From JAVBKU01 sp031553875 (GTDB lineage Bacteria > Bacteroidota > Bacteroidia > Bacteroidales > Rikenellaceae), in the NCBI GenBank assembly GCA_031553875.1, contig JAVBKU010000004.1:124001-188000 (forward strand): a DNA stretch of 64,000 nucleotides. The letters are read 5' to 3'. Below the pieces are notes generated by a model. The model saw nothing but the letters and a program-made list of their open reading frames with translations. It did no database searches and was not told the origin of the DNA. Position numbers and translations under genes: made by a program. Below are positions 1-8,226 of the stretch, one piece after another. Numbering within the stretch: the first letter of the stretch is position 1; each line of letters opens with the position of its first letter.

Positions 1-1279
1 CGCCGATACCCTGCTCGCGGGAGATAAGCTCCGTGAGGTCGATGGGGAAGCCGTAGGTGTCGTAGAGCAGGAAGGCATCAGAGCCGCTGATGCTGTTCTT
101 GTCGGCGGTTTTCGACTTGCCGATCACATCGTCGAGCAGGTTGATACCTGTGGATAAGGTGTGGAGGAATGAGTTTTCCTCTTCCTCTATAACTTTGGTA
201 ATAAGCTCTTTCTGTGCCCTCAATTCGGGGAATTGCCCGCCCATCTGTGCGGCGAGGCCGTCGACCAGACGGCAGATGAAAGGCTCGTGGAAACCGAGGT
301 ATGTGTAACCGTAACGTACCGCGCGGCGCAGGATACGCCTGATGACGTAGCCCGCCTTTACGTTCGAGGGCAGCTGTCCGTCGGCGATGGAGAATGCGAT
401 GGCGCGCAGGTGGTCGGCGATAACCCTCATGGCGATGTCGGCCTTGGGGTCGGCGCCGTAGCGCTTGCCTGAAAGCTGCGACAGGAGTTGTATAGTGGGC
501 TGGAATACGTCGGTGTCGTAGTTGCTCTGCTTGCCCTGGAGCACCATGCAGAGGCGTTCGAAACCCATCCCGGTGTCGACGTGGTTGCTGGGCAGTGGCT
601 CAAGGGAGCCGTTGGCCTTGCGGTTGAACTGCATGAACACGAGGTTCCATATCTCGATAACAAGGTGGTGGCCTTCGTTTACCAGCTTGCGACCGTCGAG
701 CGTCTTGCGCTCCTCTTCGCTGCGAAGGTCGAAATGCACTTCGCTGCACGGTCCGCAGGGGCCTGTATCGCCCATCTCCCAGAAGTTGTCTTTCTTGTTG
801 CCGAGGATTATATGGTCTTCGGGAAGGAATTTCTTCCAGTATTCGTATGCTTCCTCGTCGCGGGCGATGCCTTCTTCGGGGTTGCCCTCGAAGATAGTGG
901 CGTAGATACGGTCCTTAGGGAGCCCGTATACGTCGACCAGCAGCTCCCACGCCCATTCGATGGCTTCCTTCTTGAAGTAGTCGCCGAACGACCAGTTGCC
1001 CAGCATCTCGAACATCGTGTGGTGGTAGGTGTCGTGGCCCACTTCCTCGAGGTCGTTGTGCTTGCCCGATACGCGGAGGCATTTCTGCGAATCGGCCACG
1101 CGCTTATCCTTGATGGGGAGGTTGCCCAGGAACAGGTCTTTGAACTGGTTCATGCCCGCGTTGGTGAACATGAGGGTGGGGTCGTCCTTCACGACCATAG
1201 GCGCCGAGGGTACTATGGTGTGGCCCTTGTCCTTAAAGAATTTGAGGAATGTCTCTCTGATCTGGTTGGAATTCATCAT
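1..1279 (-). CDS. alaS: Alanyl-tRNA synthetase, N-terminal part (cut by window edge)
   Basis: Charges tRNA-Ala with alanine in the cytoplasm. About 426 codons are visible, reading leftward off the window edge. They start MMNSNQIRETFLKFF and continue with class II catalytic-core signatures: APMVVKDDPTLMFTNAGMNQ, the CLRVSGKHNDLEEVG segment, GDTGPCGPCSEVHFD and NHVDTGMGFERL, which is the family's motif order. The editing and C-Ala domains lie outside. Two ATG codons are adjacent (1279 and 1276) and either could be the start. The gene diverges from the M23 peptidase pair. Its 5' leader carries a small hairpin with arms GGCCTC/GAGGCC near 1299-1318. A -7-like element TAATTTTG reads leftward at 1341-1334. 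Identity is very secure. The reading frame has no stop over its whole visible length. Confidence 0.95.
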   Translation of the reverse strand, partial: MMNSNQIRETFLKFFKDKGHTIVPSAPMVVKDDPTLMFTNAGMNQFKDLFLGNLPIKDKRVADSQKCLRVSGKHNDLEEVGHDTYHHTMFEMLGNWSFGDYFKKEAIEWAWELLVDVYGLPKDRIYATIFEGNPEEGIARDEEAYEYWKKFLPEDHIILGNKKDNFWEMGDTGPCGPCSEVHFDLRSEEERKTLDGRKLVNEGHHLVIEIWNLVFMQFNRKANGSLEPLPSNHVDTGMGFERLCMVLQGKQSNYDTDVFQPTIQLLSQLSGKRYGADPKADIAMRVIADHLRAIAFSIADGQLPSNVKAGYVIRRILRRAVRYGYTYLGFHEPFICRLVDGLAAQMGGQFPELRAQKELITKVIEEEENSFLHTLSTGINLLDDVIGKSKTADKNSISGSDAFLLYDTYGFPIDLTELISREQGIG

Positions 1280-1333
1280 AATCGGGAGTGTATTTATATG
1301 GCCTCCTTCAAGAGAGGCCTCTCAATCAGGTTG

Positions 1334-1361
1334 CAAAATTAATTAAAATAGTCTAATTTTG
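1334..1361. promoter_or_regulatory. Mirror-image divergent -7 elements between alaS and M23 genes
   Basis: The 8-mer TAATTTTG, matching the Bacteroidota -7 consensus TAnnTTTG, occurs at 1354-1361 on the plus strand and again at 1341-1334 on the minus strand, 12 bp apart. Together they form a perfect 8-bp inverted repeat. The plus copy has GTTG at 1330-1333 (spacing 20) as a near-match to the -33 TTTG. The minus copy has no good -33. Predicted leaders are about 45 nt to alaS and about 95 nt to the peptidase. Promoter function is inferred from the consensus only. Confidence 0.5.
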
Positions 1362-1461
1362 ACCTCGCTGCATATTTAAAATTGCTTTCAAACCGTTAAA
1401 TTCGCAAAACGGCTTGAAAGGGGTAATACAGATTCTCCTAAGGCCGCGATAAAAGCACCAG

Positions 1462-2430
1462 ATGGCATCCAAAAAATACAAGTTCAACCCACAGACACTT
1501 ACCTACGAGGTTATAGCCATACCTCTGAGGCTCAAGTTCTATAGGGTTTTACGCAAGGTGCTCATCGGGTTTATCCTTGCCTCGGTGGTCAATCTGCTCT
1601 TCTCGTACTTCTTCCTCACCCCCAAGATGTACAATATCAACAGGGCCAACAATGAGCTCCTGTTAAAGTACGACATCCTTAACAGTAAGATAGCGGCTGC
1701 AAACTCCCGTCTGATGGAGATCAAGCAGCGCGACAATAACGTCTACCGCTCGCTCTTCGCCGCGGACACCCTCTCTGTAGATGGTATCTACACTCCCTAT
1801 TCCGACGCCAAATACGCCGCTTTCAGGGGCGACCGTTTCGCCGGGCTTATGCTTAGTACGTGGCATTCTCTCGACGCTATGGCCAGGGTGCTCTATCTGG
1901 AATCCCGCTCGCTCGACGAATTGGAGACCCTCTCGCGTAATAAAGAACTTATGGCCGACGCGATACCCGCCATCTGGCCTATCGACAAGCGTAGCCTAAA
2001 GCACAGGATCGGGGCGTTCGGCACTAGGGTACACCCCATACTTGGCCGCTCTATATTCCATAAGGGTGTGGACCTTGGGGCCAAGCAGGGGACGCCCGTA
2101 TATGCTACGGCCAACGGCCGCGTGGCATTCGATAATGAGGGCGCCTCTGGTTATGGCAAACAGGTGTTGCTTAACCACGGGTTCGGGTATAAGACCCGCT
2201 ACGCCCACCTGAGTAAGATGCTCGTGGTGCCCGGGCAATTGGTGAAGAGGGGGGAGAAGATAGGCGAGGTTGGTAATACGGGCCGCTCTACGGGCGACCA
2301 CCTTCACTATGAGGTCATATACAAGAACAGGAACGTCGATCCGCTCAACTATTTCAGCCGCGATATGAGCGAAGAGGAATTCTCACGCATTATCGACGAC
2401 GCGGCGACCACTTACGAAACGGGCTTGTAG
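1462..2430 (+). CDS. M23 family metallopeptidase, membrane-anchored (first of tandem pair)
   Basis: Predicted peptidoglycan endopeptidase of the lysostaphin/LytM type, 322 aa. A transmembrane segment lies at about residues 32-52 (VLIGFILASVVNLLFSYFFL), followed by a helical, probably coiled-coil stretch to about residue 180. The C-terminal M23 domain has the zinc-binding HKGVD (H-x3-D) and HLHYE (H-x-H) motifs, so it looks catalytically competent. The domain order TM-coil-M23 is typical of envelope-facing hydrolases or of activators of cell separation. The next gene, a paralogue with the same layout, starts 4 bp after the stop, so the two are almost certainly co-transcribed. The exact bond cleaved is not known. 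Confidence 0.9.
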   Translation: MASKKYKFNPQTLTYEVIAIPLRLKFYRVLRKVLIGFILASVVNLLFSYFFLTPKMYNINRANNELLLKYDILNSKIAAANSRLMEIKQRDNNVYRSLFAADTLSVDGIYTPYSDAKYAAFRGDRFAGLMLSTWHSLDAMARVLYLESRSLDELETLSRNKELMADAIPAIWPIDKRSLKHRIGAFGTRVHPILGRSIFHKGVDLGAKQGTPVYATANGRVAFDNEGASGYGKQVLLNHGFGYKTRYAHLSKMLVVPGQLVKRGEKIGEVGNTGRSTGDHLHYEVIYKNRNVDPLNYFSRDMSEEEFSRIIDDAATTYETGL

Positions 2431-2434
2431 AACG

Positions 2435-3409
2435 ATGGGGGTGAAGAACGCATATAACAGGTTCAGGGAACACGTGCCTCATTGGAACGTGCAGAAGGTT
2501 TCGTTCAAGAAGAAGCTCCTGCGCGCCGTGATCCATATCCTCGGGTGGATAGGGCTCGCCGTGATATATTATATCGCATTCTCGATATTCTTCGACACTC
2601 CTTACGAGTATGAGATGAAGCGTTCCACGCGTAAGCTATCCATTCAATATAAAAAGCTCGAGAAGCGGTACGATACCCTCGAGAAAGTATTGTTGAACGT
2701 TATAAAGAGGGACAGGCAGGTGTTCCATACCCTGTTCGAGTCGGAGCCTTATAATTTTGAGGAAGACTTCGAAAAACGCCGATGGGAGTTCAATGAGAAG
2801 CTGCTTACGAAGACCAATAAGGAGCTGGGCAAGGAGTTCTTTGACCGTATATCCCGCCTCGACCGCGGGTTGAACCAGGAACTTAAACTGGTGTCGGAGA
2901 TAGATGAGAGGGTCGATTCGATGAGACGCGATCTTAATTATATACCTGCCATACAGCCTGTTATAAATAATAACCTCACTCTGCTCACCGCCTCCTACGG
3001 TATGAGGATACATCCCTTCTATAAGAACCTTGCTTCGCACCAGGGCGTGGACTATACGTTGCCCGAGGGGTCGAGGGTGTTCGCCACCGCCGACGGCAGG
3101 GTGAAGGATGTGATACAGCGCAGGACCACCTCGGGGATGACCATTACTCTCGAGCACGGCGACGACTATGAGACCACGTACAGCCACCTGAGTAAGATCA
3201 ACGTGAAGAAAGGGCAGTCCGTGCGCCGCGGGGATATCATAGCTCACTCGGGTAATACGGGGCTTTCATTCGCGCCGCACCTGCACTACGAGGTGAAATT
3301 CCGGGGGATGAGGGTCGATCCGATACATTATTTCTTTATGGAGCTCAATCCTAACGATTACCGCAAGATCACCAAGATCGCCCAGTCGGGTATGCAGTCG
3401 TTCGACTAA
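2435..3409 (+). CDS. M23 family metallopeptidase, membrane-anchored (second of tandem pair)
   Basis: Paralogue of the preceding gene, 324 aa. One membrane segment lies at about residues 30-50 (VIHILGWIGLAVIYYIAFSI). A charged heptad-like coil follows to about residue 170. The LytM/M23 domain has HQGVD and HLHYEV, preserving the H-x3-D and H-x-H zinc ligands. The coil is longer and more charged (KLEKRYDTLEKVL) than in its neighbour. The short intergenic gap and shared architecture suggest a duplicated pair that may work together, for example as a heteromeric wall hydrolase. That is inference. No signal peptide is present other than the membrane anchor. After the stop comes an AT-rich stretch leading to the glnN promoter. 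Confidence 0.9.
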   Translation: MGVKNAYNRFREHVPHWNVQKVSFKKKLLRAVIHILGWIGLAVIYYIAFSIFFDTPYEYEMKRSTRKLSIQYKKLEKRYDTLEKVLLNVIKRDRQVFHTLFESEPYNFEEDFEKRRWEFNEKLLTKTNKELGKEFFDRISRLDRGLNQELKLVSEIDERVDSMRRDLNYIPAIQPVINNNLTLLTASYGMRIHPFYKNLASHQGVDYTLPEGSRVFATADGRVKDVIQRRTTSGMTITLEHGDDYETTYSHLSKINVKKGQSVRRGDIIAHSGNTGLSFAPHLHYEVKFRGMRVDPIHYFFMELNPNDYRKITKIAQSGMQSFD

Positions 3410-3482
3410 CGTGTGCAATTTTCGCGCGATACTCTAAAAAATCACAATTATTTTCCGTGCGGGCTAAAATTTAGGGGGTGTC

Positions 3483-3505
3483 TGAAAAATTTCAATGATT
3501 TTTCA
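3483..3505. promoter_or_regulatory. Inverted repeat upstream of the glnN promoter (possible operator)
   Basis: Perfect 8-bp arms TGAAAAAT and ATTTTTCA are separated by 7 bp, centred about 65 bp upstream of the predicted glnN transcription start. It could be a regulator site or simply AT-rich dyad symmetry. No T-tract makes a convincing terminator for the M23 pair. Confidence 0.3.
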
Positions 3506-3523
3506 AGATATACCCCTAATTAT

Positions 3524-3554
3524 TTTGATGTTTTTTCCGAAATACATATTTTTG
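3524..3554 (+). promoter_or_regulatory. glnN promoter (TTTG-N19-TATTTTTG)
   Basis: TTTG at 3524-3527 and TATTTTTG at 3547-3554 are separated by 19 bp, a full match to the Bacteroidota housekeeping promoter. Transcription would start near 3561. This places the in-frame upstream start at 3495 outside the mRNA and supports the ATG at 3600. Confidence 0.75.
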
Positions 3555-3599
3555 TGGCGTAGTAAAGGAAAATTCATAGGAATATTAAAACCTACCCGC

Positions 3600-5786
3600 A
3601 TGGCAACACTACGCTTCAAGGCCCTCGACGAGATTTCAAAGAGGGAGATCATCGAAACCAAACTTACAGATTCCCGTATCTCCTCTTATTTCGGCATCGA
3701 CGTGTTCGACCGCGATAAGATGCGCAACTACATCCCCAAGGATGCCTACAACGCCCTCTGTGCCGCTGTGGACGAGGGGCGTAATATCGACCGCAAGACC
3801 GCGCACCAGATAGCCCAGGGTATGAAGACGTGGGCCATGGAACGCGGCGTGACACACTACACACACTGGTTCCAGCCCCTTAACGACGCCACTGCCGAGA
3901 AGCACGACTCTTTTTTCGAGCCGATGTGGGGCGGGGGATCGTTCGAGACTTTCCGCGGCGAACTCCTGATACAGCAGGAGCCCGACGCATCGAGCTTCCC
4001 CAACGGCGGCCTGAGGAATACCTTCGAGGCCAGGGGTTATTCGGCGTGGGATCCGTCGTCGCCCGTTTTCATTATGGACAACGCGCTCTGTATCCCGAGT
4101 ATCTTCATAGCCTATACGGGCGAGGCGCTCGACTTCAAGACCCCGCTTCTGAAGTCACTCCAGGCTCTCGACAAGGCTGCAGTGGATGTGTGCCAGCTGT
4201 TCGATAAGGATGTTAAGAAAGTGAACGTGACCCTCGGTTGGGAGCAGGAATATTTCCTTGTCGACGAGGCGCTCGTGATGGCGCGCCCCGACCTGATGCA
4301 GACCGGGCGTACCCTTATGGGGCATATCGCCGCCAAGGACCAGCAGTTGGAGGATCATTACTTCGGCGCTATACCCGCGCGTGTGATAGAATTTATGAAG
4401 GAGTTCGAGGAACGCGCCTACAGGCTCGGAATTCCGCTCAAGACGCGCCATAACGAGGTGGCTCCCAATCAGTTCGAGTGTGCGCCGATGTTCGAGGAGG
4501 CCAATATCGCCGTCGACCACAACACCCTGCTGATGACCCTTATGCGTAACGTGGCGCTGAAGCACAAGCTTCGCGTGCTGTTCCACGAAAAGCCTTTCGC
4601 GGGCGTGAACGGTTCGGGCAAGCACTGTAACTGGTCGCTGGCAACGGATACGGGTATAAACCTGCTTGCTCCCGGCAAGACGCCCAAGAACAACACACAG
4701 TTCCTGACCTTCTTCGTCAACGCTATCATGGCTGCCCACGACTACGGCGCGCTGATCATGGCTTCGATAGCCTCGCAGTCCAACTCACACCGTCTGGGCG
4801 CCAACGAGGCTCCGCCCGCGATAATGTCGGTATTCACAGGTTCGACGCTTTCATCCGTGCTCGACTCGTTAGAGGAGAGGGTCACCGACAAGAAGATGTC
4901 GCCCGACGAGAAGACCGATATAAAGCTCGATATAGGCAAGATACCAGAGATACTGCTCGACAATACCGACCGAAACCGCACCTCGCCGTTTGCCTTCACG
5001 GGTAATCGTTTCGAGTTCCGCGCCACAGGATCGTCGAACAACTGCGCCGCGCCGCTCATCGCCATCAACAGCGCTATGGCCGACCAGCTCACCAAGTTTA
5101 AGGCCGAGGTCGACGAACTTATCGAGAAGGAGGTGAAGAAGGACGAAGCTATCCTGCAGGTCATCCGCAAGTACATCATCGCTTCCAAGAAGATACGCTT
5201 CGAGGGTAACGGCTACAGCCAGGAATGGCGCGACGAGGCAGCCCGCCGCGGCCTCGACAGCATCAACAACGTGCCGGCCGCCTTCAAGGTGTTCACCCGC
5301 AAGGAGAACGTCGAGATGTTCGCTCGTCACAGCGTGCTGAGCCGCTCGGAAATAGAGGCCCGCTACGATATAAGCCTCGAGATACTTATCAAGAAGATAC
5401 AGATCGAGTCGCGTGTGCTGGGCGATTTGGCCATAAACCATATACTCCCCACGGCCATAAAGTACCAGAATGTATTGATCGCCAATGTGCAGGGCCTCAA
5501 GGATATCATGCCCGACAAGTACCTCGACCTCGCTGCCGAAGAGCTTGCCGTAATCAATAAGATAGCCTCGCACGTGAAGTTCATCCGCAAGAACATCACC
5601 AAGATGATCGATGCGCGCAAGAAGTACAACAATGTCGACGACATCGTCGAGCGCGCTATCGGTTATTCGGAGGTGGTGCTCCCGTTCCTTTCAGAGATAA
5701 GGTACCATATCGATCATCTCGAGATGATCGTCGACGACGAACTCTGGCCCCTGCCCAAGTATCGCGAGATGCTGGCGCTGAATTAG
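3600..5786 (+). CDS. glnN: Glutamine synthetase type III
   Basis: ATP-dependent ligation of ammonia to glutamate, the main nitrogen-assimilation step, in the cytoplasm. From ATG 3600 the protein is 728 aa, the usual GSIII length and much longer than type I. Visible family blocks are the N-terminal RISSYFGIDVFDRDKMRNYI region, the GWEQEYFLVD segment, the catalytic FAGVNGSGKHCNWSLA loop (the SGKHCNWS stretch binds substrate), and the C-terminal helical region ending DHLEMIVDDELWPLPKY. The reading frame is open upstream to 3495, but that extension would precede the predicted transcription start and lacks family similarity. The gene is monocistronic, with its own promoter and a strong terminator just after the stop. 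Confidence 0.96.
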   Translation: MATLRFKALDEISKREIIETKLTDSRISSYFGIDVFDRDKMRNYIPKDAYNALCAAVDEGRNIDRKTAHQIAQGMKTWAMERGVTHYTHWFQPLNDATAEKHDSFFEPMWGGGSFETFRGELLIQQEPDASSFPNGGLRNTFEARGYSAWDPSSPVFIMDNALCIPSIFIAYTGEALDFKTPLLKSLQALDKAAVDVCQLFDKDVKKVNVTLGWEQEYFLVDEALVMARPDLMQTGRTLMGHIAAKDQQLEDHYFGAIPARVIEFMKEFEERAYRLGIPLKTRHNEVAPNQFECAPMFEEANIAVDHNTLLMTLMRNVALKHKLRVLFHEKPFAGVNGSGKHCNWSLATDTGINLLAPGKTPKNNTQFLTFFVNAIMAAHDYGALIMASIASQSNSHRLGANEAPPAIMSVFTGSTLSSVLDSLEERVTDKKMSPDEKTDIKLDIGKIPEILLDNTDRNRTSPFAFTGNRFEFRATGSSNNCAAPLIAINSAMADQLTKFKAEVDELIEKEVKKDEAILQVIRKYIIASKKIRFEGNGYSQEWRDEAARRGLDSINNVPAAFKVFTRKENVEMFARHSVLSRSEIEARYDISLEILIKKIQIESRVLGDLAINHILPTAIKYQNVLIANVQGLKDIMPDKYLDLAAEELAVINKIASHVKFIRKNITKMIDARKKYNNVDDIVERAIGYSEVVLPFLSEIRYHIDHLEMIVDDELWPLPKYREMLALN

Positions 5787-5824
5787 TCAGTAATAGGGGA
5801 GGAATTGGATTCCTTCTGTATGTA

Positions 5825-5860
5825 AATTAAGGCCAGCATAATTGCTGGCCTTAATTTTTA
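5825..5860 (+). terminator. Rho-independent terminator of glnN
   Basis: Perfect 13-bp stem (arms AATTAAGGCCAGC and GCTGGCCTTAATT) with a 6-nt loop and a following T run. It lies 38 bp after the glnN stop. Confidence 0.85.
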
Positions 5861-6099
5861 AGAGGTTAATAATACGTTTTGAAGTATTTTCTTTGCCTTC
5901 GGCTTTTCTGCCTACTTTTGGCATTGCCCCAAAAGTAGGCAAAAGGTCTAGCCGCGCCTTCTGCCGGGAGGCTTCCCTCGCTACACGGTAGCTCAGGTGA
6001 TCTCCCTCACGAGACCTGTTTCCGGCATAAGTCCGAAGCGGCGGATTTTTGCTTAAATTATGTGTTAGTCATTATGGTCTGAATGACAAATATTCGGCC
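5861..6099. other. Gene-free intergenic block with a REP-like palindrome
   Basis: There is no credible ORF between the convergent glnN and first lyase genes. The block holds the palindrome at 5909-5941 and then a region of nested short inverted repeats: AGGTCT near 5944 with AGACCT near 6023, and TGCCGG near 5960 with CCGGCA near 6032. It could be a repetitive intergenic element or the 3' end of the lyase transcript. I see no T-rich terminator for the lyase operon here. Confidence 0.5.
5909..5941. repeat. REP-like palindrome, 13-bp perfect arms
   Basis: Arms TGCCTACTTTTGG and CCAAAAGTAGGCA are separated by 7 nt and followed by AAAAGG. The shape matches a second, diverged palindrome at 14937-14962 (core CCTTTTG...CAAAAGG followed by an A run). 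Together they suggest a family of extragenic palindromes. Confidence 0.6.
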
Positions 6100-8130
6100 T
6101 TATTTAGGCGGTATCAGGCGCACGCTCTGGTCGTTGCTCGGCATAAGCAGCACGGTGAGGCGAGTCTTGGTGTTGGGCTCGAGCCTTATTTCATATCCCG
6201 CCATCGAGAAGCCGTCGTTGGGATTTTCATACCATTTGGCCGGGTTGTAGTTTTTGGGATTGGCGCTCCAGGTCTTTACCGTGTAAGGTATCGTACCGCG
6301 ATAGGCGGGGTCGAGACCCCAGGTGTGGAGCAGTTTATCCGTGTCGATACTTTCGGCGGGATTGGCACTGACGAGGATATCAAGTCTCTTTCCTCTCTGG
6401 AACAGGGCGAGGCCATTCTCTCCCGGTACCACCTTTTCGGCCGGCGTGGTCATATTCCAACGCACGGTCACGGCTTTGTCGCCGGTGGTTATCTCGTCGA
6501 CAACCATTACATAACGCCTGTTCAAGAGGTCGTGGTCATTCTCTGAATAGTATACAAAATCCTTGGCCAGATACCTCATTTCGATGTGGCGAACTACCTT
6601 TTCCACCTGTCCTTTATATACGGGCGTCAGGTCGCTCTCTATGAACATCACCTCCTTACCACCGTTGCCGTCGCTCCAACGGTCGATGAACACGCGTCCC
6701 GCCATCACCTGCCTGGCGCTGTCGATGGTGAGGGTGCTGTGGGCCCAGTTGCTGTAACGGAAGATATCCCAGCGGGGTGAATCCTGCGTCATACGCCACA
6801 TGGCGCCTTTGAGGTGTGTTTCTATAGTGTTGTAGGCCTCGCCGCCCAGGTCGGCGCCCCAGCGCAGGCCGTCGGCCTCGAGAACGAAGCTCCCCACGTC
6901 CATATGACCGTGGCCGTTAGACGGTGAGCCAGCCTTCAGTCCCACGAATACCGCGTTGGGATTGTCCCACGCTGAACGCATTGTGGCCACACCGTTGGTA
7001 CCTCCGGCCACATATAAAAGCTTCTCGGGAGCCTTGGCCTTGGATACCGACATTCCCGAACCTGCACCCCAGACTACGGAGAGCGGAGAGAGACGGTCCT
7101 TGGAGAAATTACGCTTCTTATCTTCGAGTACAGGTTTCTGGTCGTAGATAAGCACGGGATTCTTGGTCTTGCTGTAGAACCACATCACCGCAGGGCTCAG
7201 GTCTACCTCCGAACCGTAACGACAGTCGCTGTAGTTGAATGACCCCTGCGTGGGCGAGGTCATAAAGGCGATGTACTCGCCCGTTTTCATAAAGCCCGGA
7301 TCGTTGATGCGCGCGCTCTCACGGCCGAAAAAGTTTTCGTAGGCCGAGAGGTATAGGGCGTTGAACGAGGTGCCGTATTCCCAGTACACGGGGCCTTCGG
7401 GGTAGGCTCCGTCGGGGGCGTAGTTGCTCATGGGGAGTACGAGAGCTTTTTCCGCGCGGTCGATAATGGTACGGGCGAGCTCGGTGTCTATATCATAGGT
7501 GGCGATGGCTCCGAGGGTCATGGCGGCGTTGCATACCTGGTTCCAGTTGTTCACGGATTTTATCCATCCACGGTTGTATTTCTCTTCGAGCGAGGGTTTC
7601 AGTCCCTTTTCGATTATGGCTTTGGATATCTTCTCGCGCGAGGTAATTGGGAGCCATTGGTATAGCCAGTCGTAACCGATAGCCATACCCGAGGTGAGTT
7701 CAGATACGTCGAGAAAGGTCTTGGGATTCCAGTCTTCGCGTGCGGCGACGTTGAGCATTTCGGCCTCGGCGCGGCGCAGGTAACGGTAATCGTAGGTCAT
7801 ACGGTAGCCATAGCTCAGGACCGTGATGCGGCGAAATATCTCCCGCGCCGACCAAAGGATGGTCTTACCGTTGACGTCGAAAAGGAAGTTACCCAGCGGC
7901 AGAGTGCATATCCTGTCGCACTCTTTGATCAGGTTGTTATGTACATTGAGCCAAAGATCGTCTTTTTTGACCTTGCTCATAAGGGACTTTTCCTGACCCT
8001 TGCGCAGGATTATGCGGGGATGGGTGAGATCGACCTTAGGGGCTTTGGCAGATGTTTCTGCAGTCTCAGCGCGGGCAGCCCCCACTATCATGGCGACTGC
8101 GGCGACGGTAAGAAATAGAAGTCTCTTCAT
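6100..8130 (-). CDS. Heparinase II/III-family polysaccharide lyase (paralogue 1)
   Basis: Secreted or periplasmic lyase predicted to cleave a uronic-acid polysaccharide by beta-elimination, 676 aa. A signal peptide covers residues 1-21. An alpha/alpha-toroid domain follows with the HPRIILRKG block (37-45), VNNWNQVCNAA (193-203), and YPEGPVYWEYGTSFN (243-257). Then comes the beta-sandwich heparinase domain with NGHGHMDVGSF (405-415). By family analogy the catalytic set would be Asn194/195, Tyr249 or Tyr252 and His407/409. These positions lie close to those of heparinase II (residues 202, 257, 406). The substrate is not proven: heparan sulfate, chondroitin, hyaluronan or alginate are all handled by relatives. 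Third of three tandem paralogues on this strand. A 12-bp imperfect hairpin separates it from the preceding gene. Confidence 0.85.
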   Translation of the reverse strand: MKRLLFLTVAAVAMIVGAARAETAETSAKAPKVDLTHPRIILRKGQEKSLMSKVKKDDLWLNVHNNLIKECDRICTLPLGNFLFDVNGKTILWSAREIFRRITVLSYGYRMTYDYRYLRRAEAEMLNVAAREDWNPKTFLDVSELTSGMAIGYDWLYQWLPITSREKISKAIIEKGLKPSLEEKYNRGWIKSVNNWNQVCNAAMTLGAIATYDIDTELARTIIDRAEKALVLPMSNYAPDGAYPEGPVYWEYGTSFNALYLSAYENFFGRESARINDPGFMKTGEYIAFMTSPTQGSFNYSDCRYGSEVDLSPAVMWFYSKTKNPVLIYDQKPVLEDKKRNFSKDRLSPLSVVWGAGSGMSVSKAKAPEKLLYVAGGTNGVATMRSAWDNPNAVFVGLKAGSPSNGHGHMDVGSFVLEADGLRWGADLGGEAYNTIETHLKGAMWRMTQDSPRWDIFRYSNWAHSTLTIDSARQVMAGRVFIDRWSDGNGGKEVMFIESDLTPVYKGQVEKVVRHIEMRYLAKDFVYYSENDHDLLNRRYVMVVDEITTGDKAVTVRWNMTTPAEKVVPGENGLALFQRGKRLDILVSANPAESIDTDKLLHTWGLDPAYRGTIPYTVKTWSANPKNYNPAKWYENPNDGFSMAGYEIRLEPNTKTRLTVLLMPSNDQSVRLIPPK

Positions 8131-8168
8131 ATTTGTATGGTAGAATTATTTGGAACTTTTAAGCCGAA

Positions 8169-8205
8169 CGGCGCGAAACGACTGTAGCAGAGCCGTTCCG
8201 CGCCG
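8169..8205 (-). other. Intercistronic hairpin between lyase paralogues 2 and 1
   Basis: Arms of 12 bp with one mismatch (CGGCGCGAAACG and CGTTCCGCGCCG) and a 13-nt loop. On the minus strand it follows the stop of the 8227-10170 gene. It has no T tract, so it may stabilise or process the mRNA, or act as a partial terminator. Confidence 0.4.
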
Positions 8206-8226
8206 CAAAAGAGAAGGCCGCGGAAA

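Noticed and set aside
1280..1340. T-box or similar riboswitch in the alaS leader
   Set aside because: The leader is only about 45-50 nt with one 6-bp hairpin, and T-boxes are not known in this phylum.
488..1342. Long plus-strand reading frame (284 codons)
   Set aside because: It is antisense to alaS, whose catalytic motifs are unmistakable on the minus strand, and the translated product has no domain.
3495..3599. Upstream in-frame start of glnN
   Set aside because: It lies before the predicted transcription start and adds residues absent from the type III family length.
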